Counted from the first letter of the stretch, positions 11,288 to 23,430 are shown. The stretch: 64,000 nt of DNA from Ashinkailepas kermadecensis (GCA_034440615.1 JAOTOM010005057.1:624001-688000); one strand, 5' to 3'. Made by a program: numbers and translations. Notes: a model not told the origin generated them from the sequence alone.

Positions 11288-11649
11288 GTTAGCACTCTTC
11301 ACCCCTGGCCTTCACTGACTGTCCAACCGATGTGAATTATCACCTGTCTCCGTGACCGTCCAGCGGCGGCACCAAAGGCGGCCGCGTGGGAGCGCCGCTG
11401 CTCGCCCGCCTCACCGGAGAACCATGTGAAACAGGATGTTCAGACGGACCAAGGCGTGCATATGCGCGTCAGGGACACACGGCCACACAGTGCACATACC
11501 GAGTCTGTATGTCACAACAGCTCACGGGTGTCACTTTATGTATGCTATGGGGCCGCAGACCCTCCCGATAATCGTTTTGGCCCCATCAGTCATTCATTTG
11601 CCGCCCGCCCCCCCCCCATCAGGTTGAAGCTTACCCATTGGGCGTACAA

Positions 11650-11690
<41 letters not shown>

Positions 11691-11697
11691 ATATATA
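11650..11697. repeat. (TA)n/(GT)n microsatellite
   Basis: Alternating TA for about 30 bases, then a TATGTATGTGTG phase change. Confidence 0.9.
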
Positions 11698-11829
11698 GGC
11701 GTAAAATAGGTACAACTGATTTTTGGGATAGCTTTGCCCATCAAAATTATCTGCTCCCTATCCCCAGCCAACTTTATAAAGTGATACCACTGCTCCGACG
11801 TTGGCCCAAAGTGATGACTCAAGCACCCA

Positions 11830-12165
11830 CCACGTGCTTGCTCGGACTATCATCCAAACACCCACCATGTGCGTGTTTGGACTAGCTAACATCCAAACAC
11901 CCACCATGTGCGTGTTTGGACTAGCTAACACCCAAACACCCACATGTGCGTGTTTGGACCAGCTAACATCCAAACACCCACCATGTGCATGTTTCGACTA
12001 GCTAAGATCCAACCACCCACCATGTGCGTGCTTCGACTAGGTAGCATCCAAACATCCACCATGTGCGTGTTTCGACTAGGTAACATCCAAACACCCACCA
12101 TGTGCGTGTTTGGACTAGCTAACATCCAAACACCCACCATGTGCGTGTTTGGATGTGTGTTTCGC
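11830..12165. repeat. 39-bp minisatellite whose unit is an inverted repeat
   Basis: About eight units, each with CCAAACAC, the spacer CCACCATGTGC, then GTGTTTGG and a CTAGCTAACAT link. The two 8-base arms are complementary, so every unit can fold. Units are contiguous with no unique spacers, so this is not a CRISPR array. Open frames on both strands arise because 39 is a multiple of 3. Confidence 0.9.
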
Positions 12166-13225
12166 CGTGGCGGGATCAGGCTTTTGCTATTCGAAAGAGT
12201 TATGAACCGCATTCACCCATGCTGTCCGTCCACTCGCCATTCCTAGTTATCTTTCTGCACTATTATCTCCATATCCTCCATCCCATAGCTTCGCAATTGC
12301 CGGAACTGGCCGAACAGGCTTTAATTCGCCCACCAGCCAAAAACACTGTATTGGTTTCGGAAAATTGCAAAATAGAAGGAAATGGCGACCAAAACGTCCA
12401 AAAGTCGCCAAAATTGTTGAAGGTGTACCAAAATTTCCTCCAAAAGGACGCCATTTTTGGGCCGGGTAAGACCACGCCGAGTTTTTCCTGGTATTACCTG
12501 TGTGGTGTCTGATGATCTAATTACCTTCTACAGGGTGCTCCCTAATCACCCTGGACTATTGTCCCCAAATAGAGGAGTAAAGCGCATTTCACATGCTTAA
12601 TCACCGGCGCGACATCTGTCCCCAACAGAACATTCCTCACAAAAAGGAAGCAATAGTATGGATCTTGTTATCTATGGGAATCCAGTATCTGAAGTCCACT
12701 AAACGTCATCCCGTGAAGGTGTCTGCCGAAGGCAAGCAAACACTATTGGGAGCGATCCAGTAGTTTATCGCAAAGAATACGAGTTCCAAAATCCAGCCAA
12801 TAAATACTTTCAGATTTGAATATATTGGCGTTCCAGTTTCTATCTTATCATTATGGCAAATATATTATTTGCTACTTCCCTTTCCGGTCCCGCGTGGTCG
12901 AATGTCCAGAAAGATAGCCTTCGCATACTCACTTCTGTTACATCAAGCGTGTCGTTTACAAAATTAAGAGTTCATGATTTGGCATCAGGAAGCTTTGACT
13001 TGAAGAAAAGCGCTTGGATATCCCATTCAATAGATCGAATTTCGGCACAGAAGTACACCTTTAGACTCCTAATTTATAGTTGAAACCATAAGCGCACTAT
13101 TTGTCCTTGCATAGTTATTTTAAAAATATATATGTATATCATCACTCCCAATAGTGGCTCATAGCCACAACCGTTGGGATAGTCTTAATATGATGTCGCT
13201 ATACCTACATTATGCATACCTACAT
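12166..13225. other. Intergenic, nothing recognised
   Basis: AT-leaning sequence. Short open frames on both strands (for example 12141-12512) have no motif. Confidence 0.4.
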
Positions 13226-13365
13226 TTCCGATCGGGGTGGTGGCTGTGACCATGTTGTATTGGCCAGTGTGGTGGCCGTGTTGTGGTGTCGGTCAGTCTG
13301 GTGGCTGTTATCGTGTTGTGCCGGTCAGTGTAGTGACCGTGCGATGGTTTCGGCCTGCGCGATGA
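13226..13365. repeat. Degenerate GTGGCCGTG/GGTCAGTG repeat
   Basis: Four or five loose copies of a ~30-bp unit with GGTCAGTGTGGTGGC and a CGTGTTGTG phrase. Confidence 0.55.
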
Positions 13366-15189
13366 CCGTGACGGAAACCCTGCGCGCGTGACGATTACCG
13401 CCGCCGCGGACCGGCGTCGCCGAGATAACGACCGCGTGACGAGCCGTCCGGTCCGCGCCGTTTTTCACGTGCGCGACGAAAAAAATGTGATGCCGTTATG
13501 CCGACTGTGGCTCCGGTCTATGCAGATCAGGTGTTTGGCGGCGGCGCGGAGCCGTGTTCGGTGGAGGGTGAGCCGCGCTGCTCCTCAGCTCTTCCCGAGG
13601 CGCCGTGTGTTGCGCAATACCTCACGGCCCAATACTGCATACCGGGCCGCCGCCGCTCCTCGGCTGCGTGATGCGGATATCTGAAGAGTGGAGGATACTG
13701 TGCTGTGGACAGCTGCAGTCTCCAGATGCTGTGTTGTTCCCTGATGCAGTCTCTCGGTCGTGCACGCTGCATACGTGCAGTCTCCGTGTGTTTGAAGCGG
13801 ACCTGAGATGCTGCGGTGTTTCTGGGCGGATTGCAATCGACCTCTGCTGTCCACCAGCTGAAAGCTGAATACTCACCCAGTGGACAGCAGATGGGCCGGG
13901 TAAGGTAAGGCCGTGCGACCTGCATAGATCCCGAATCGCAATAATTTGTAAGTACGATTCAGGCGCGTTTGGTGCAAACGCGATTGTTGGCACGGCACCG
14001 ATCGGCTTTAATCACTGCTTCTTGCTTGCATGCAAGCAGAACTGGTCCATCAGCTTGACTTTTTCACGTGCAATCTATGTAGCATGTGTTTTTGTGTGGC
14101 CAGTGTATGTGGATTTCAAGTGTAGTGACTCACATTGTGAAGCAATTTTGGCAGGGGTGAAGGCTTCCAGAAATAATTGATGTGACCCAAGGTGTTTAGA
14201 TGGCGTTCTCTCCAGCCAACACAAACACTCAATTCTAATGCACCAAATTTGGCACTAAATCCTTGTGAAAATCCGATGTTGAATCCGTCCTTACCTTCGG
14301 CGAAATTTGTCCCTCATCCAGTTCTAAAAATTGAATTACCAACATGTTCATCAGTACCTTGGGCTACTAATGATGTGCGACATGCTACATTTTGACCCAG
14401 AGGCGGATGTGTTACTCTGTACGCTAGGGGAGACTGGTCCATCAATCATTTATTTTCCCCACTCCCCACCCCCACCCCCACCCCCAATCGTACAGAAGCT
14501 TAGCCATTTGGTCTATTTAAGTAGACTAGATATAATTTCGAGACAGCGTTGGCCATCGACAAGATCATTGGACCCGCCCCCTCCAATCAATTTCGCACAT
14601 TGACACCCATGCCGACAGGTCACTGGTAAGATAAGATTGAATTGTTCACTTCACTTTGAAGGTTGTATTTTTAAGGTGTATTTATCTCATGTATTGTGAG
14701 CCAATCCTCTATTGCAGTGGCTATTACTGCCCCGAGTCAGGCATGGAGAAATGGTTGCAAGATAAAAGTACTTGCACACGTCAGCGCAAGATGAAGAAAA
14801 CACATTCCACTAAACACCAGCCAGCACTCATCAGTACACTATCAGCACTCGTGAGGTCGTTGAGCTGCATATAATGTGACGCTTCAACTGACGGTTAGCG
14901 TTCGACATCGCCAGGCTCGTGACATCCCAGGGCAACTGCCTGTAAAGACGAGGGACATGGTGGCAAAGGCGCCGTTTACCAGTCTCCGGTGCGGGTCCGG
15001 GGGATGTGTACAGGCTGTCTTTCCTCGTGTTGCGCTTCCCTATGTCTCGATTAATGCGGAACGCTGTGGCTGGGTATTCAGATTAATCCCTCTTCAGCAC
15101 TTTGTGCGCCAAAGATAAAGTGCAGAAATCTGCACGGAGTGGTGCTAGCATCCAACACAGCCTCTCCCGAAGGTCAGATATGCGGTGAA
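13366..15189. other. Intergenic, CpG-rich patch then nothing recognised
   Basis: 13380-13660 is CpG-rich with overlapping open frames on both strands and could be a regulatory island. A (CCCCCA)n run lies at about 14458-14486. No splice-supported exon is seen. Confidence 0.35.
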
Positions 15190-16445
15190 ATTTCCGCCAG
15201 CTAAAAATTACTCGTGCTCCAAAGTTTTTTTGTTTTTATTATTTTGTCGATGTTAGATTGTCTGCCGTTTCCGTATACCGAAATGCAGTGTCTGACCTGT
15301 GAGTGAATCAGGGCGGTGACCAGCGTGGTGATGATGCCAGGGGGAGATGGTGCCAGAGGTGAGACAGCCAGATGAGAGTCCTCATGCAGCGGTGACTGAG
15401 GAGACCAACATGGGTGTCTCATGACAGGGTCCTGTCAATGGGACTCCGGATTCTTCACCTCGTCACAGACGTCAAGAATGGCTTCTCGGGAGGTTACTTG
15501 CATTTTTGGGAGGTTTTGCAGATTTGGGCGGTTTCCGGAAGCGATCAGCTGAGTTTTGTTCGCGTTGACCTTGGGAGCATTCGCGAGGGAACCATTCGCT
15601 GAACGAGCAAAGGGAAGCAAAGAACATAAGATCAACGATTGAAACTCACTCTTTTTACCTGTAACGAGAATCGGAATGTCATCCGCACATTGGACTACCT
15701 CGGCCCTGGAGCTGTACAGCGCAAGATCGTTCGCAAAACTGTAAAAAAGTAGTGGTCTAAGGGCTGACCCCTGGAACACCCCCACACGCTTAGGTAGCGG
15801 TGGTGATGCCTTTGTCTGACCGGTAGTATATGTCAGAGCCACACTCTGGGTGTGACCGTGGAGATATGCGGAGAACCAGGTGCTGTCGACACCACAAAGC
15901 TGTAATTTGTTGAGAATGGTTTGGTGGTCAATAATGTCGAATCACTTACTTAAATCGATGACAGGTGTGATTTCCCCGCTGTTGGTGGCGGAAAGGATGT
16001 GGTCGGAGGTGGTCACCAGCACGGTTTCCGTCTAGTGGTCCGGGTGGATGCTTGCTGTGAGAATGAGAGGAGATGGTTGCTGGAGAGATAGTTATAGAGC
16101 TGTTGCTGTACTACACGCCCTACCACTTTGGTGATGACCGGAATAATGGATATGATCCTAAAGTTGCATGGGTCTCATGGGTCGTCGAATTAATGGATGG
16201 GGTAGATAAATTGAGTGTTTCCGTGAGTCGGGACGTCGGATTGGATGAGACAGGTGCTGTTAATGTATAGGATGACGTCATTGACAGCTCGGAAAGCGGC
16301 CTTGAGTGTCCGAATGCACAGACCATCCGAACCGCGTGCACCGGTGCTCCACATAGCGACGAGCGTGCGCAGTAGCGTTTCTGAACCGAGAAGGGCTACA
16401 GAAAAGGCGCAGCTCCCGACACTGGGAGGCAAGATTGTGAAATAT
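15190..16445 (-). pseudogene. Broken non-LTR retrotransposon, reverse-transcriptase part
   Basis: On the minus strand, fragments of a Jockey/CR1-type reverse transcriptase appear in order. The segment near 16430-16200 carries GSDGLCIRTLKAAF. Near 15945 VIDLSK is followed by an in-frame stop and then FDIIDHQTILNKLQ. At 15842-15435 are GVFQGSALRPLLF and CADD, standing for the usual polymerase YADD. At 15422-15201 comes a thumb-like VRHCISVYGNGRQSNIDKI. The fragments lie in at least two frames, the first catalytic Tyr is replaced by Cys, and no endonuclease domain is seen. It is a 5'-truncated, inactive copy. Confidence 0.85.
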
Positions 16446-16664
16446 TAGTGTCGGTAACACTATTTTCTTCTACGCAGGGGCAAACATGGACGGCAAATTC
16501 GGTTCAATGCCCAGATTAACCCCAGAGTGACTCAAGCCGAAACTATTGTGAAGCTGTTGTCAAGCTATGTCAATGACTTCGAGTGACCTTGGGAAGGTCA
16601 ATGACCAATATAAGCATGTTGAGTGAGCTGCTCCTCAGCCTACCAGACACATCCAACATCGGTC
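16446..16664. other. Spacer between two retroelements
   Basis: Contains no recognisable motif. A GTCAATGAC phrase occurs twice (around 16570-16600). Confidence 0.3.
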
Positions 16665-17010
16665 TTTTTTCTTTTCGCTTTTAAGTACATTTAATCTGAG
16701 TTATTGTTGGGGTGGCTTTATGAACCAGGGTTCTATTGCTAAGCAGAGCTTGTTGCGTGAACCCTGGCCCCACCACCCGATCCATTAATTCCAGTTCAAC
16801 GGCAGAATTTTGACCGAAAGTTTAGCGTGCCATCAATGCACCGACACGGCCGCCCGGTAACTCGTCCCCGGCCTTATCGGGTCAGCTGCCAACTGACCCT
16901 CCCAGCCGGGGGCTAGATGCGAGCGCGTGAAGCGACTCGAGCCCTGTGTTGCCAGGACAGGGGAGACCAGTGCAGGCCAGCGCTCTAACCAATGAGCTAC
17001 CCGGGCAGTA
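16665..17010 (-). mobile_element. tRNA-derived SINE, different family, minus strand
   Basis: On the minus strand the head at 17010 reads GCCCGGGTAGCTCATTGG, with an A-box TAGCTCATTGG. A B-box-like GGCTCGAGTCG lies at 16943-16933. A long unrelated body follows, ending in a TAAATGTACTTAAAAGCG region. The extra sequence between the boxes shows this is a tRNA-derived repeat, not a working tRNA gene. The 3' end is approximate. Confidence 0.65.
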
Positions 17011-17159
17011 TGTCATTTTGAGCCAGTACGTAAGGTTAGGTATCGATTAATCGCGATTTCGGTGAAAATACAATTTTGCGAGGCTTCCGGAAAAAATGAG
17101 CATGTTGCCACAAAAAAATGACTCTTTTGGCGGATCATTTCACGACCCTCTTTTTGTCC

Positions 17160-17350
17160 CCATGTGAATGTGTGCATGTCTGTGTGTGTATGTGTGTGTG
17201 AGTGTGTGCGTGTGTGTGTATGCATGTACGTATGTATCTGTTTATGTCTGTGTGTGTGTATGAGAGTGTGTCTATGTGTGTATGTCTATATGTATGTTTG
17301 TGGGTGTCCGTGTGTGTATGTATGTGTGCATGCATGTGTATGCATGTGTG
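17160..17350. repeat. Interrupted (TG)n microsatellite
   Basis: About 190 bp of TGTG with TATG and TCTG interruptions. Cys/Val- and His/Thr-rich open frames across it are artefacts. Confidence 0.9.
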
Positions 17351-17745
17351 CTATGCAGCAGCAGGATATGCATCCGCGATGTGTCGGTGCTGCCGGGCGG
17401 GCATATTTCGCGCATGGCCGGGGCCGGTGTCGGACGTTGACCCGTGACCCGGGGCCGGACGGCCGCTGCAACTGGACGGCGGCGGCGCGTCGACTGATCT
17501 GGCGGCGGCAGGTGCCGGCTCGCGACGGTCGCCGCCGTCTCGGCTGCCGCCAGGAAATGGCCGGAGCGAATCAACAGTTAGCAGGGCTGCTATCGCGGGC
17601 CGCTCGCCGCGCGGACAATCGACAATTGTGGCGACGTGGTGCCGGTGTTCGCACTAATGAGCGACGTTTTGCTTAGATGTGTTTGAATTTGTTGCCGATG
17701 CATACTACGCCAGAGCTCCGTGCGCCGAAGGCGATATTTTCGGCC
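17351..17745. other. GC-rich unique segment
   Basis: CpG-rich. An open frame continues from the TG repeat to about 17676 without any motif I recognise. It could be a promoter island; nothing else supports a gene. Confidence 0.3.
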
Positions 17746-17749
17746 GACG

Positions 17750-17978
17750 GGGGGGGGGAGGGGATTTACTGCCAGGGGATTTACATCCAGGGGATTTACA
17801 GCCAGGCGATGTTTACAGTGATGCGAAGTTTATATCCAGACGGGGTTTAAAGCCAGGCGAAGTTTACAGCCAGGTGATGTTTACAGTCAGGCGGAGTTTA
17901 CAGTCAGGCGATGTTCGCAGTCTGGCGGAGTTTACAGCCAAGCGATGGTTACAGTCAGGCGGAGATTACAGCCATCTG
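17750..17978. repeat. ~18-bp minisatellite (TTTACAGCCAGGCGATG-like)
   Basis: About 12 units of 17-18 bp, varying at several positions. Confidence 0.85.
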
Positions 17979-18129
17979 TAAGTGCCGCTGTGCTGAGACC
18001 TCTGCGAAGCTTCTCATATGCACAGAGAAAGGTTTGGTTTGCCACGGGCAATGACGGGGAAAATTACGCATGTTCTCAGATTCATTGTTCATTCATGGGC
18101 ATCAGCATAATACTAAGCCTAAGGCAATG

Positions 18130-18176
18130 CTGAGATGATATGAGATAAGATGAGATGAGATGAGATGAGATTAGAT
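18130..18176. repeat. (GAGAT)n microsatellite
   Basis: Repeated GATGA/GATAA pentamers. Confidence 0.85.
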
Positions 18177-18883
18177 ATGTCCCGCTGAACTCTAACGATG
18201 ACCGATCCCGTGGTCTAGCCGGAACTCAGTGCAGGCGAGACAGTTTCTAAATGCTATTTCTCACCATTTGCCTTGCTTGTTTTAAGCCCAGCTGCAGATC
18301 CTTTCCATCAACTCGGAGTTCAGTGCCGTGCTATTTCGCATAGACCGATTCTCACCACTTGATGAGCAGTTCCAGTGCAATGGGCGACTTTGCCACTGGC
18401 TTTATACTCGAGGTTACACTGAAGTTACAGCTTGTGATACATGTCACGTGATGTATATTCTAGCCCATGCTGCGAATATAATATAAAGAGACAAGGTTGT
18501 TTGAACGGTAGGGCAGAGTGGTGCCAAGGCACGAGGTTCACAGTACTAAAGAACCGAGGTATTTAACATTACTTTCGCGGTGATGGCGGTGTTGGCTGGA
18601 ATGCCTTCCCAGCACATACGGCCAGAGGTGTTGTCGAATTTTGGCCTGTATTTCTACTGGTTTATTTGTGAGGTTGTTTTCAATTGATGATAGCTTTGCT
18701 TCCTAACAGTATGTATAATTTGGCCCGGATTTTCACTTGCCCCACATATTAAGAAGTCATCCTGACTCAGCAATGCTGAATGGGGAAGACATCATCCTAC
18801 ATGCAGGTAATGCACCAAGGAAAAAACATTGATAGACGAAAATCAAAAGAACATTGCAAAAGATTGCCTTCTGGCAAAGCAAG
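18177..18883. other. Intergenic, nothing recognised
   Basis: AT-leaning sequence without long open frames, RNA genes or obvious repeats. Confidence 0.4.
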
Positions 18884-19817
18884 CTTAACACGCGCCCTGG
18901 AGGGCCTCTGAAAATTACGAGCACTGGAGGGGGGGGGGCGGATTCCGCCCCCCCCATAAGATCTCGGCTCCTATTAAAGCTGGAGGAACGAAATTCATAG
19001 GGTGGATGGGTACGGTAGTGAACTCTTATTGTGTGCAAATGTCATAATCTTAGGTCAATATCTTCAAGGTCAAATAAGGTCACATTTGTCAAAATTTTAT
19101 TGTTTTGCGTGGCTTGGCTTGTCATTGTTACGGATCGCTATGATTGTGTTTAAATGCTCCAAAATATACATCAATGCTGTTTTGGACATTACTAATGATG
19201 CAATGCAAACGCTAGACCCAACATTTGACCTCAGGTCACCTATATAGCAGCACTTTATCAGGTCAGTTACCTGTTCCAGTTACCGGAACTGGGCCGACCG
19301 CCCGACTGCTCCGTCGGGCAACTCGGCGCAATAGGCTTCGTGAAGAAAGGAGTGAAGTACATGAATAAAGTATGGAAACGCAGTGACAAACAGTACAAGT
19401 GACAAACAGTAGTGCATTCATGACAACATTCCAGTTGATCAAGTTTGGTTCCATTAACCTGTCATGAACTTGACCTGACTTGACCTCGGTGACCTAACAT
19501 GACCTTGGAACTATATAGCATATCAATATACATCAAACAAGTCGCTAGTGTTGCCAAGAACACTTCCCTTTTGCGAATATACGGGAAGCGCATCAGCGCC
19601 GATTTTTGTGGTCTGGCGCTATAATTTGTTTTTTCTTTAACGGCCCCAAACTCGAAAAATGTTCTGACGATTTAAATGTTTCTTCCTTTAAACGACGCAT
19701 CGGTCACTTCTAAGCAGGTACGCAGAAAATCGTGTATATCGACCGGTAAAATCTGCAGTTATGTACAAAAAACCGGAGGGGTGGGCGGATTTCGCCCCCT
19801 CCAGTACGCGTGTTAAG
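18884..19817. mobile_element. Candidate non-autonomous element with terminal inverted repeats
   Basis: Left end CTTAACACGCG...CTGGAGGG (18884-18905) matches the reverse complement of the right end (19796-19817, reading CTTAACACGCGTACTGGAGG). A CGGATTCCGCC-type palindromic stretch follows near the left end, and its counterpart GGCGGATTTCGCC sits near the right. No transposase frame is present in about 930 bp. I could not confirm a target-site duplication. Confidence 0.5.
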
Positions 19818-19904
19818 AAAGAAACTCAGTCCCTTTAACTGAATAGTTATAATTTGGATAAGGAACCCAAACTTTTAACAGAATATGTTTAGTAGCTACG
19901 TACC

Positions 19905-20350
19905 AGGGACAGATCCAGCAATTGCTATAGGGGCACTTCTCTGGAGGGGCGCCTTCGACTGAAATTCAGTTCAATTGCGGGGAGAGCGGGAGGTGTACGC
20001 GAACACACTGAAGTGGCGCATTTTTATTGATCTAAAGTAAAGCCTCTTCATCTCCGAGGGGCATCTCTGGCTGAAAATTCGTTGAGCGAGCGGGTTTAAA
20101 AAAAAATATTGAGCAGCACGAATCACTGGTTGAACCTCTGCTTTTACTTGTGAGGTGAAAATTTGAGGGTCGCCTTCTGCTAGAAAATTTGTCGAACGGG
20201 GATCAGGGTCGGCGCACTCGACCTTCACACAGGGGCGCTTTTCCACTCGGAGGGTGCCTTCAATTGCAGATTTCATTAACCGGATTGAGGGGTGCAGACG
20301 GCCTTCCCGGAGGGGCGCCCCACCCTTGCCGAGGGAGCCTTTCTGGGTGG
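19905..20350. mobile_element. Worn transposon-like segment
   Basis: Starts CAGGGACAGATCCAGCAATT, like the CAGGGGCGGATCCAG ends of hAT-type elements. GAGGGGCGCC and TGAAAATT phrases recur inside, as they do at 28521-28832. No right end is identified; the 156-codon minus frame at 19971-20441 has no motif. Confidence 0.35.
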
Positions 20351-20514
20351 TGCAGCTGGGAGACGGTCGCCGCCTCAGATCCCTTGGATCCGTCTCTAGC
20401 ACGACGCATATTTCACCGAAGCTCTGGCTGGACCACAACATTTATACTCTCCGCCGGACGCAGTCAATAATGTTCTTCTGCCGCAATTCCCCGTCCGACA
20501 CCAGACTGGACGCG

Positions 20515-21195
20515 TGAATGCCAGCCCGACCGGTTGGTGGTGGGCAGGTGCGGCATCAGCCGACCGGACGGGTGGGTGCCGGGTCAGGGAAGTAGGACGT
20601 GTGGGTTCCGGGTCAGGGCAGCAGGACGGGTGGGTGTCGAGTCAGGCCAGCAGGACGGGTGGGTGGGGCAGGACCATCAGGACGGGTGGGTGGGGCAGGA
20701 CCAGCAGGACGGGTGGTTGCCGGGTCAGGGCAGCAGGACGGGTGGGTGGGGCAGGACCAGCAGGACGGGTGGGTGGGGCAGGACCAGCAGGACGGGTGAG
20801 TGGGGCAGGACCAGCAGGACGGGTGCAGGTGCCGGGTCATGGAAGTAGGACGTGTGGGTTCCGGGTCAGGGCAGCAGGACGGGTGGGTGTCGAGTCAGGC
20901 CAGCAGAACGGGTGGGTGGGGCAGGACCAGCAGGACGGGTGGGTGGGGCAGGACCAGCAGGACGGGTGGGTGGGGCAGGACCAGCAGGACGGGTGGGTGG
21001 GGCAGGACCAGCAGGACGGGTGGGTGTTGGGTCAGGACCAGCAGGACGGGTGGGTGGGGCAGGACCAGCAGGACGGGTGGGTGGGTGGGTCGGGGCAGGA
21101 CCAGCAGGACGGGTGGGTGTCGAGTCAGGCCAGCAGGACGGGTGGGTGGGGCAGGACCAGCAGGACGGGTGCAGGTGTCGGGTCAGCTGACCGGA
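20515..21195. repeat. 27-bp G-rich minisatellite with a higher-order repeat
   Basis: About 24 units based on GGACGGGTGGGTGGGGCAGG followed by ACCAGCA. A distinct block beginning GGAAGTAGGACGTGTGGGTT occurs at about 20588 and again about 253 bp later, showing a larger duplication. The G-tracts could form quadruplex structures. Long Gly/Arg and Pro/Thr frames on both strands come from the period being a multiple of 3. Confidence 0.92.
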
Positions 21196-21835
21196 CGGGT
21201 CAGTCGGACAGCCCGGCCGGCGGCGGTCGGCTGCACCTGGCGCCTCTGCAGCCGCCCGGCAGCCAATCCGCCGCGGGCCCTGCCACTGACGCCCGCGGAC
21301 AGCGCGGCCGCTCTGGCCGCGGGAGCGACCGTCGCGGCCGCGTGGTGTGCGAATCGGCACGGCGCTGAACGGTCGGCAGCGGGGGCAGCGGCGGGAGGTG
21401 TGCGGACGCTGGCGGCGGCTCGTCCGGCGGTGTTGCGTCCGGTGCCGAGTGTCTGCGTCGCCGCCGACGTGACTCGGTCGTACCGAGGACAGTCGGCCGT
21501 CGTCTGCTGCGATCGTCCCGCTCGTGGCGAGCGGCGGCTCTCGACACCGTGAGCGCCGGCGATTCTCGCGACAGCGATTGCCTCGACAGCTCAGCTGGCC
21601 CGAGCTGTGGCGAGGATCGCCGCCAGTCTGATCGGGTCGCTCGACGTGTTGACACCGGTCGACAAGGCCCCTGCATTGGCATTCGGCACCAGCGCCTCCG
21701 AGGATGAGGATAAACGCGGCGTGACGTGTGACGCGTGACGGCGTGACTGCGTGGCGGCGTGACGGCGTGACTGATTGTGTGCTATGGTCGCCATGGAGCC
21801 GGCCAGGCGGAAGATACGCCTCCCGTACCCGCGCC
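21196..21835. other. GC-rich unique segment
   Basis: CpG-rich with open frames on both strands that extend out of the adjacent array. A short GTGACGGCGTGACTGC-type repeat lies at about 21718-21775. No recognisable protein motif. Confidence 0.3.
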
Positions 21836-22292
21836 ACTGGCTCAGGGTGAGTACACCAGAGGGGGAATGGGCTCGCCTGCCGTAGCCTCCTCACTGGCTC
21901 AGGGCGAGTACACCAGAGGGGGATGGGCTCGCCTGCCGTAGCCTCCTCACTGGCTCAGGGAAGGACACCGGGGGGGGGATGGGCTTGCCTGCCGTAGCCT
22001 CCTCACTGGCTCAGGGCGAGTACACCAGATGGGGGATGGGCCCGCCTGCCGTAGCCTCCTCACTGGTTCAGGGTTAATACACCAGAGGGGTGGGCCTACT
22101 GGTTCAGGGTGAATACACCAGAGGGGTAATGGGCCCGCCTGCTGTAGCCTCCTCACTGGCTCATGGCAAGTACACCAGAGGGGGATGGGCCCGCCTGCCG
22201 TAGCCTCCTCACTGGCTCAGGGTAAGTACACCAGAGGGGGATGGGCCCGCCTGCCGTATCCTTCTCACTGGCTCAGGGTGAGGACACGGGAG
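21836..22292. repeat. ~57-bp minisatellite
   Basis: About eight units starting ACTGGCTCAGGG, with TACACCAGAGGGGGATGGGC and GCCTGCCGTAGCCTCCTC. Starts at 21836, 21893, 21949, 22005 and 22062 give a period of 56-57. Confidence 0.92.
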
Positions 22293-23430
22293 GGAAGCTA
22301 CAAGGTCATTTGCACCCGGCAATTCAGTTGGAATCCGACTGATCTACGAGGGTGGCGGCGTCTACCATTTCCGGCTGACAAGACGATAATCAGGTCTGAG
22401 CAGTTGCGTACCGAGGGGGCGTACCGAGGGGTTGTGGTGCCCGAAGAATCGCGCCGGGCTTCGGGAAAAAATTAGTTAGGCTTCCTAAAGATCCCGCTGG
22501 AGCCACCAAAAACGAACCGGGGTTCAACATCATATTTTGGGCTAGAAAATTCGTTCCGGGGACCCTAAAAATGACGCTGGGGCTCCAAAAAGTGGGACCG
22601 GTCTCCTGAGAATTCCGCCATCACACATATTGTCACAATGGGTACAATGGGTACGATGTCACATTGTACCCATTCTGACTGCAAAATTTGTTGGCTTTTT
22701 CTTGCTCTTGAGGAATGTATGATATTAAAACATCGGCCATGGTAGCCATGCTCTCATCTTGATGTCACAAGAACTAGTACAATTACCTACACCAATTACC
22801 TACAGGCCATTCTACACCAATTTTTAACTGTCTGCCCTTCAACAGCAAATGGGGTATTCAAATTTGAGCCGTCCTAACCTGACCATGCGGTGTGACATTG
22901 ACTTCTTCTTAGGATTTCCAGGTGTCAAACAGATGCACATATTTTGCTTGAATGATTCTGTTGAAAGACCAGAGATGCATATATTCATGTTTTCTCGACC
23001 ATTCAGCAAGAAAAAGGTCATGTGACTGATTCGCCTCTCAGACCGTTCCCACTCGCAGACTAATCCAGCTACAATCGACGTCACAGCTTCCGCCCCGTCC
23101 AGTCAGCACGGAATGACCGCTAGGAACGACGGCGCGGTGCGATGTCACGCGCACTGGTCACGTGAACAGTGTTCCACGCACCCGAACTAGTGGACCGAGC
23201 CTCTGATTTACAGCTGGGGAGGTGTGCTGCAGGCTGGTTTCCCACGCGCTAACTGCAAGTTAATGACCGGACTGTGGCGGCCTGGTGCCCCGTCGTGGCC
23301 AGCGTGCAGCCAACGTGCGGCCCCCACAGGCGATGTGTGTGACCGGCGCGGCGGCCATTGCCAGGCCAGGCCAGGTCAGGTCAGGTCACTCACGAATATA
23401 TCCAGCCGTGCGGACAAATTGTCCGGCCAC
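22293..23430. other. Intergenic; one short hairpin
   Basis: An inverted repeat ATGGGTACAATG / CATTGTACCCAT lies at about 22638-22673. Nothing else is recognised; open frames are short. Confidence 0.4.

Noticed and set aside
11830..12165. CRISPR-like array of palindromic repeats
   Set aside because: Units are contiguous, there are no unique spacers, and the DNA is eukaryotic.
20800..21894. Open frames on both strands (250-342 codons) over the 27-bp G-rich array
   Set aside because: The period is a multiple of 3 without stops; the non-repeat part has no recognisable domain.
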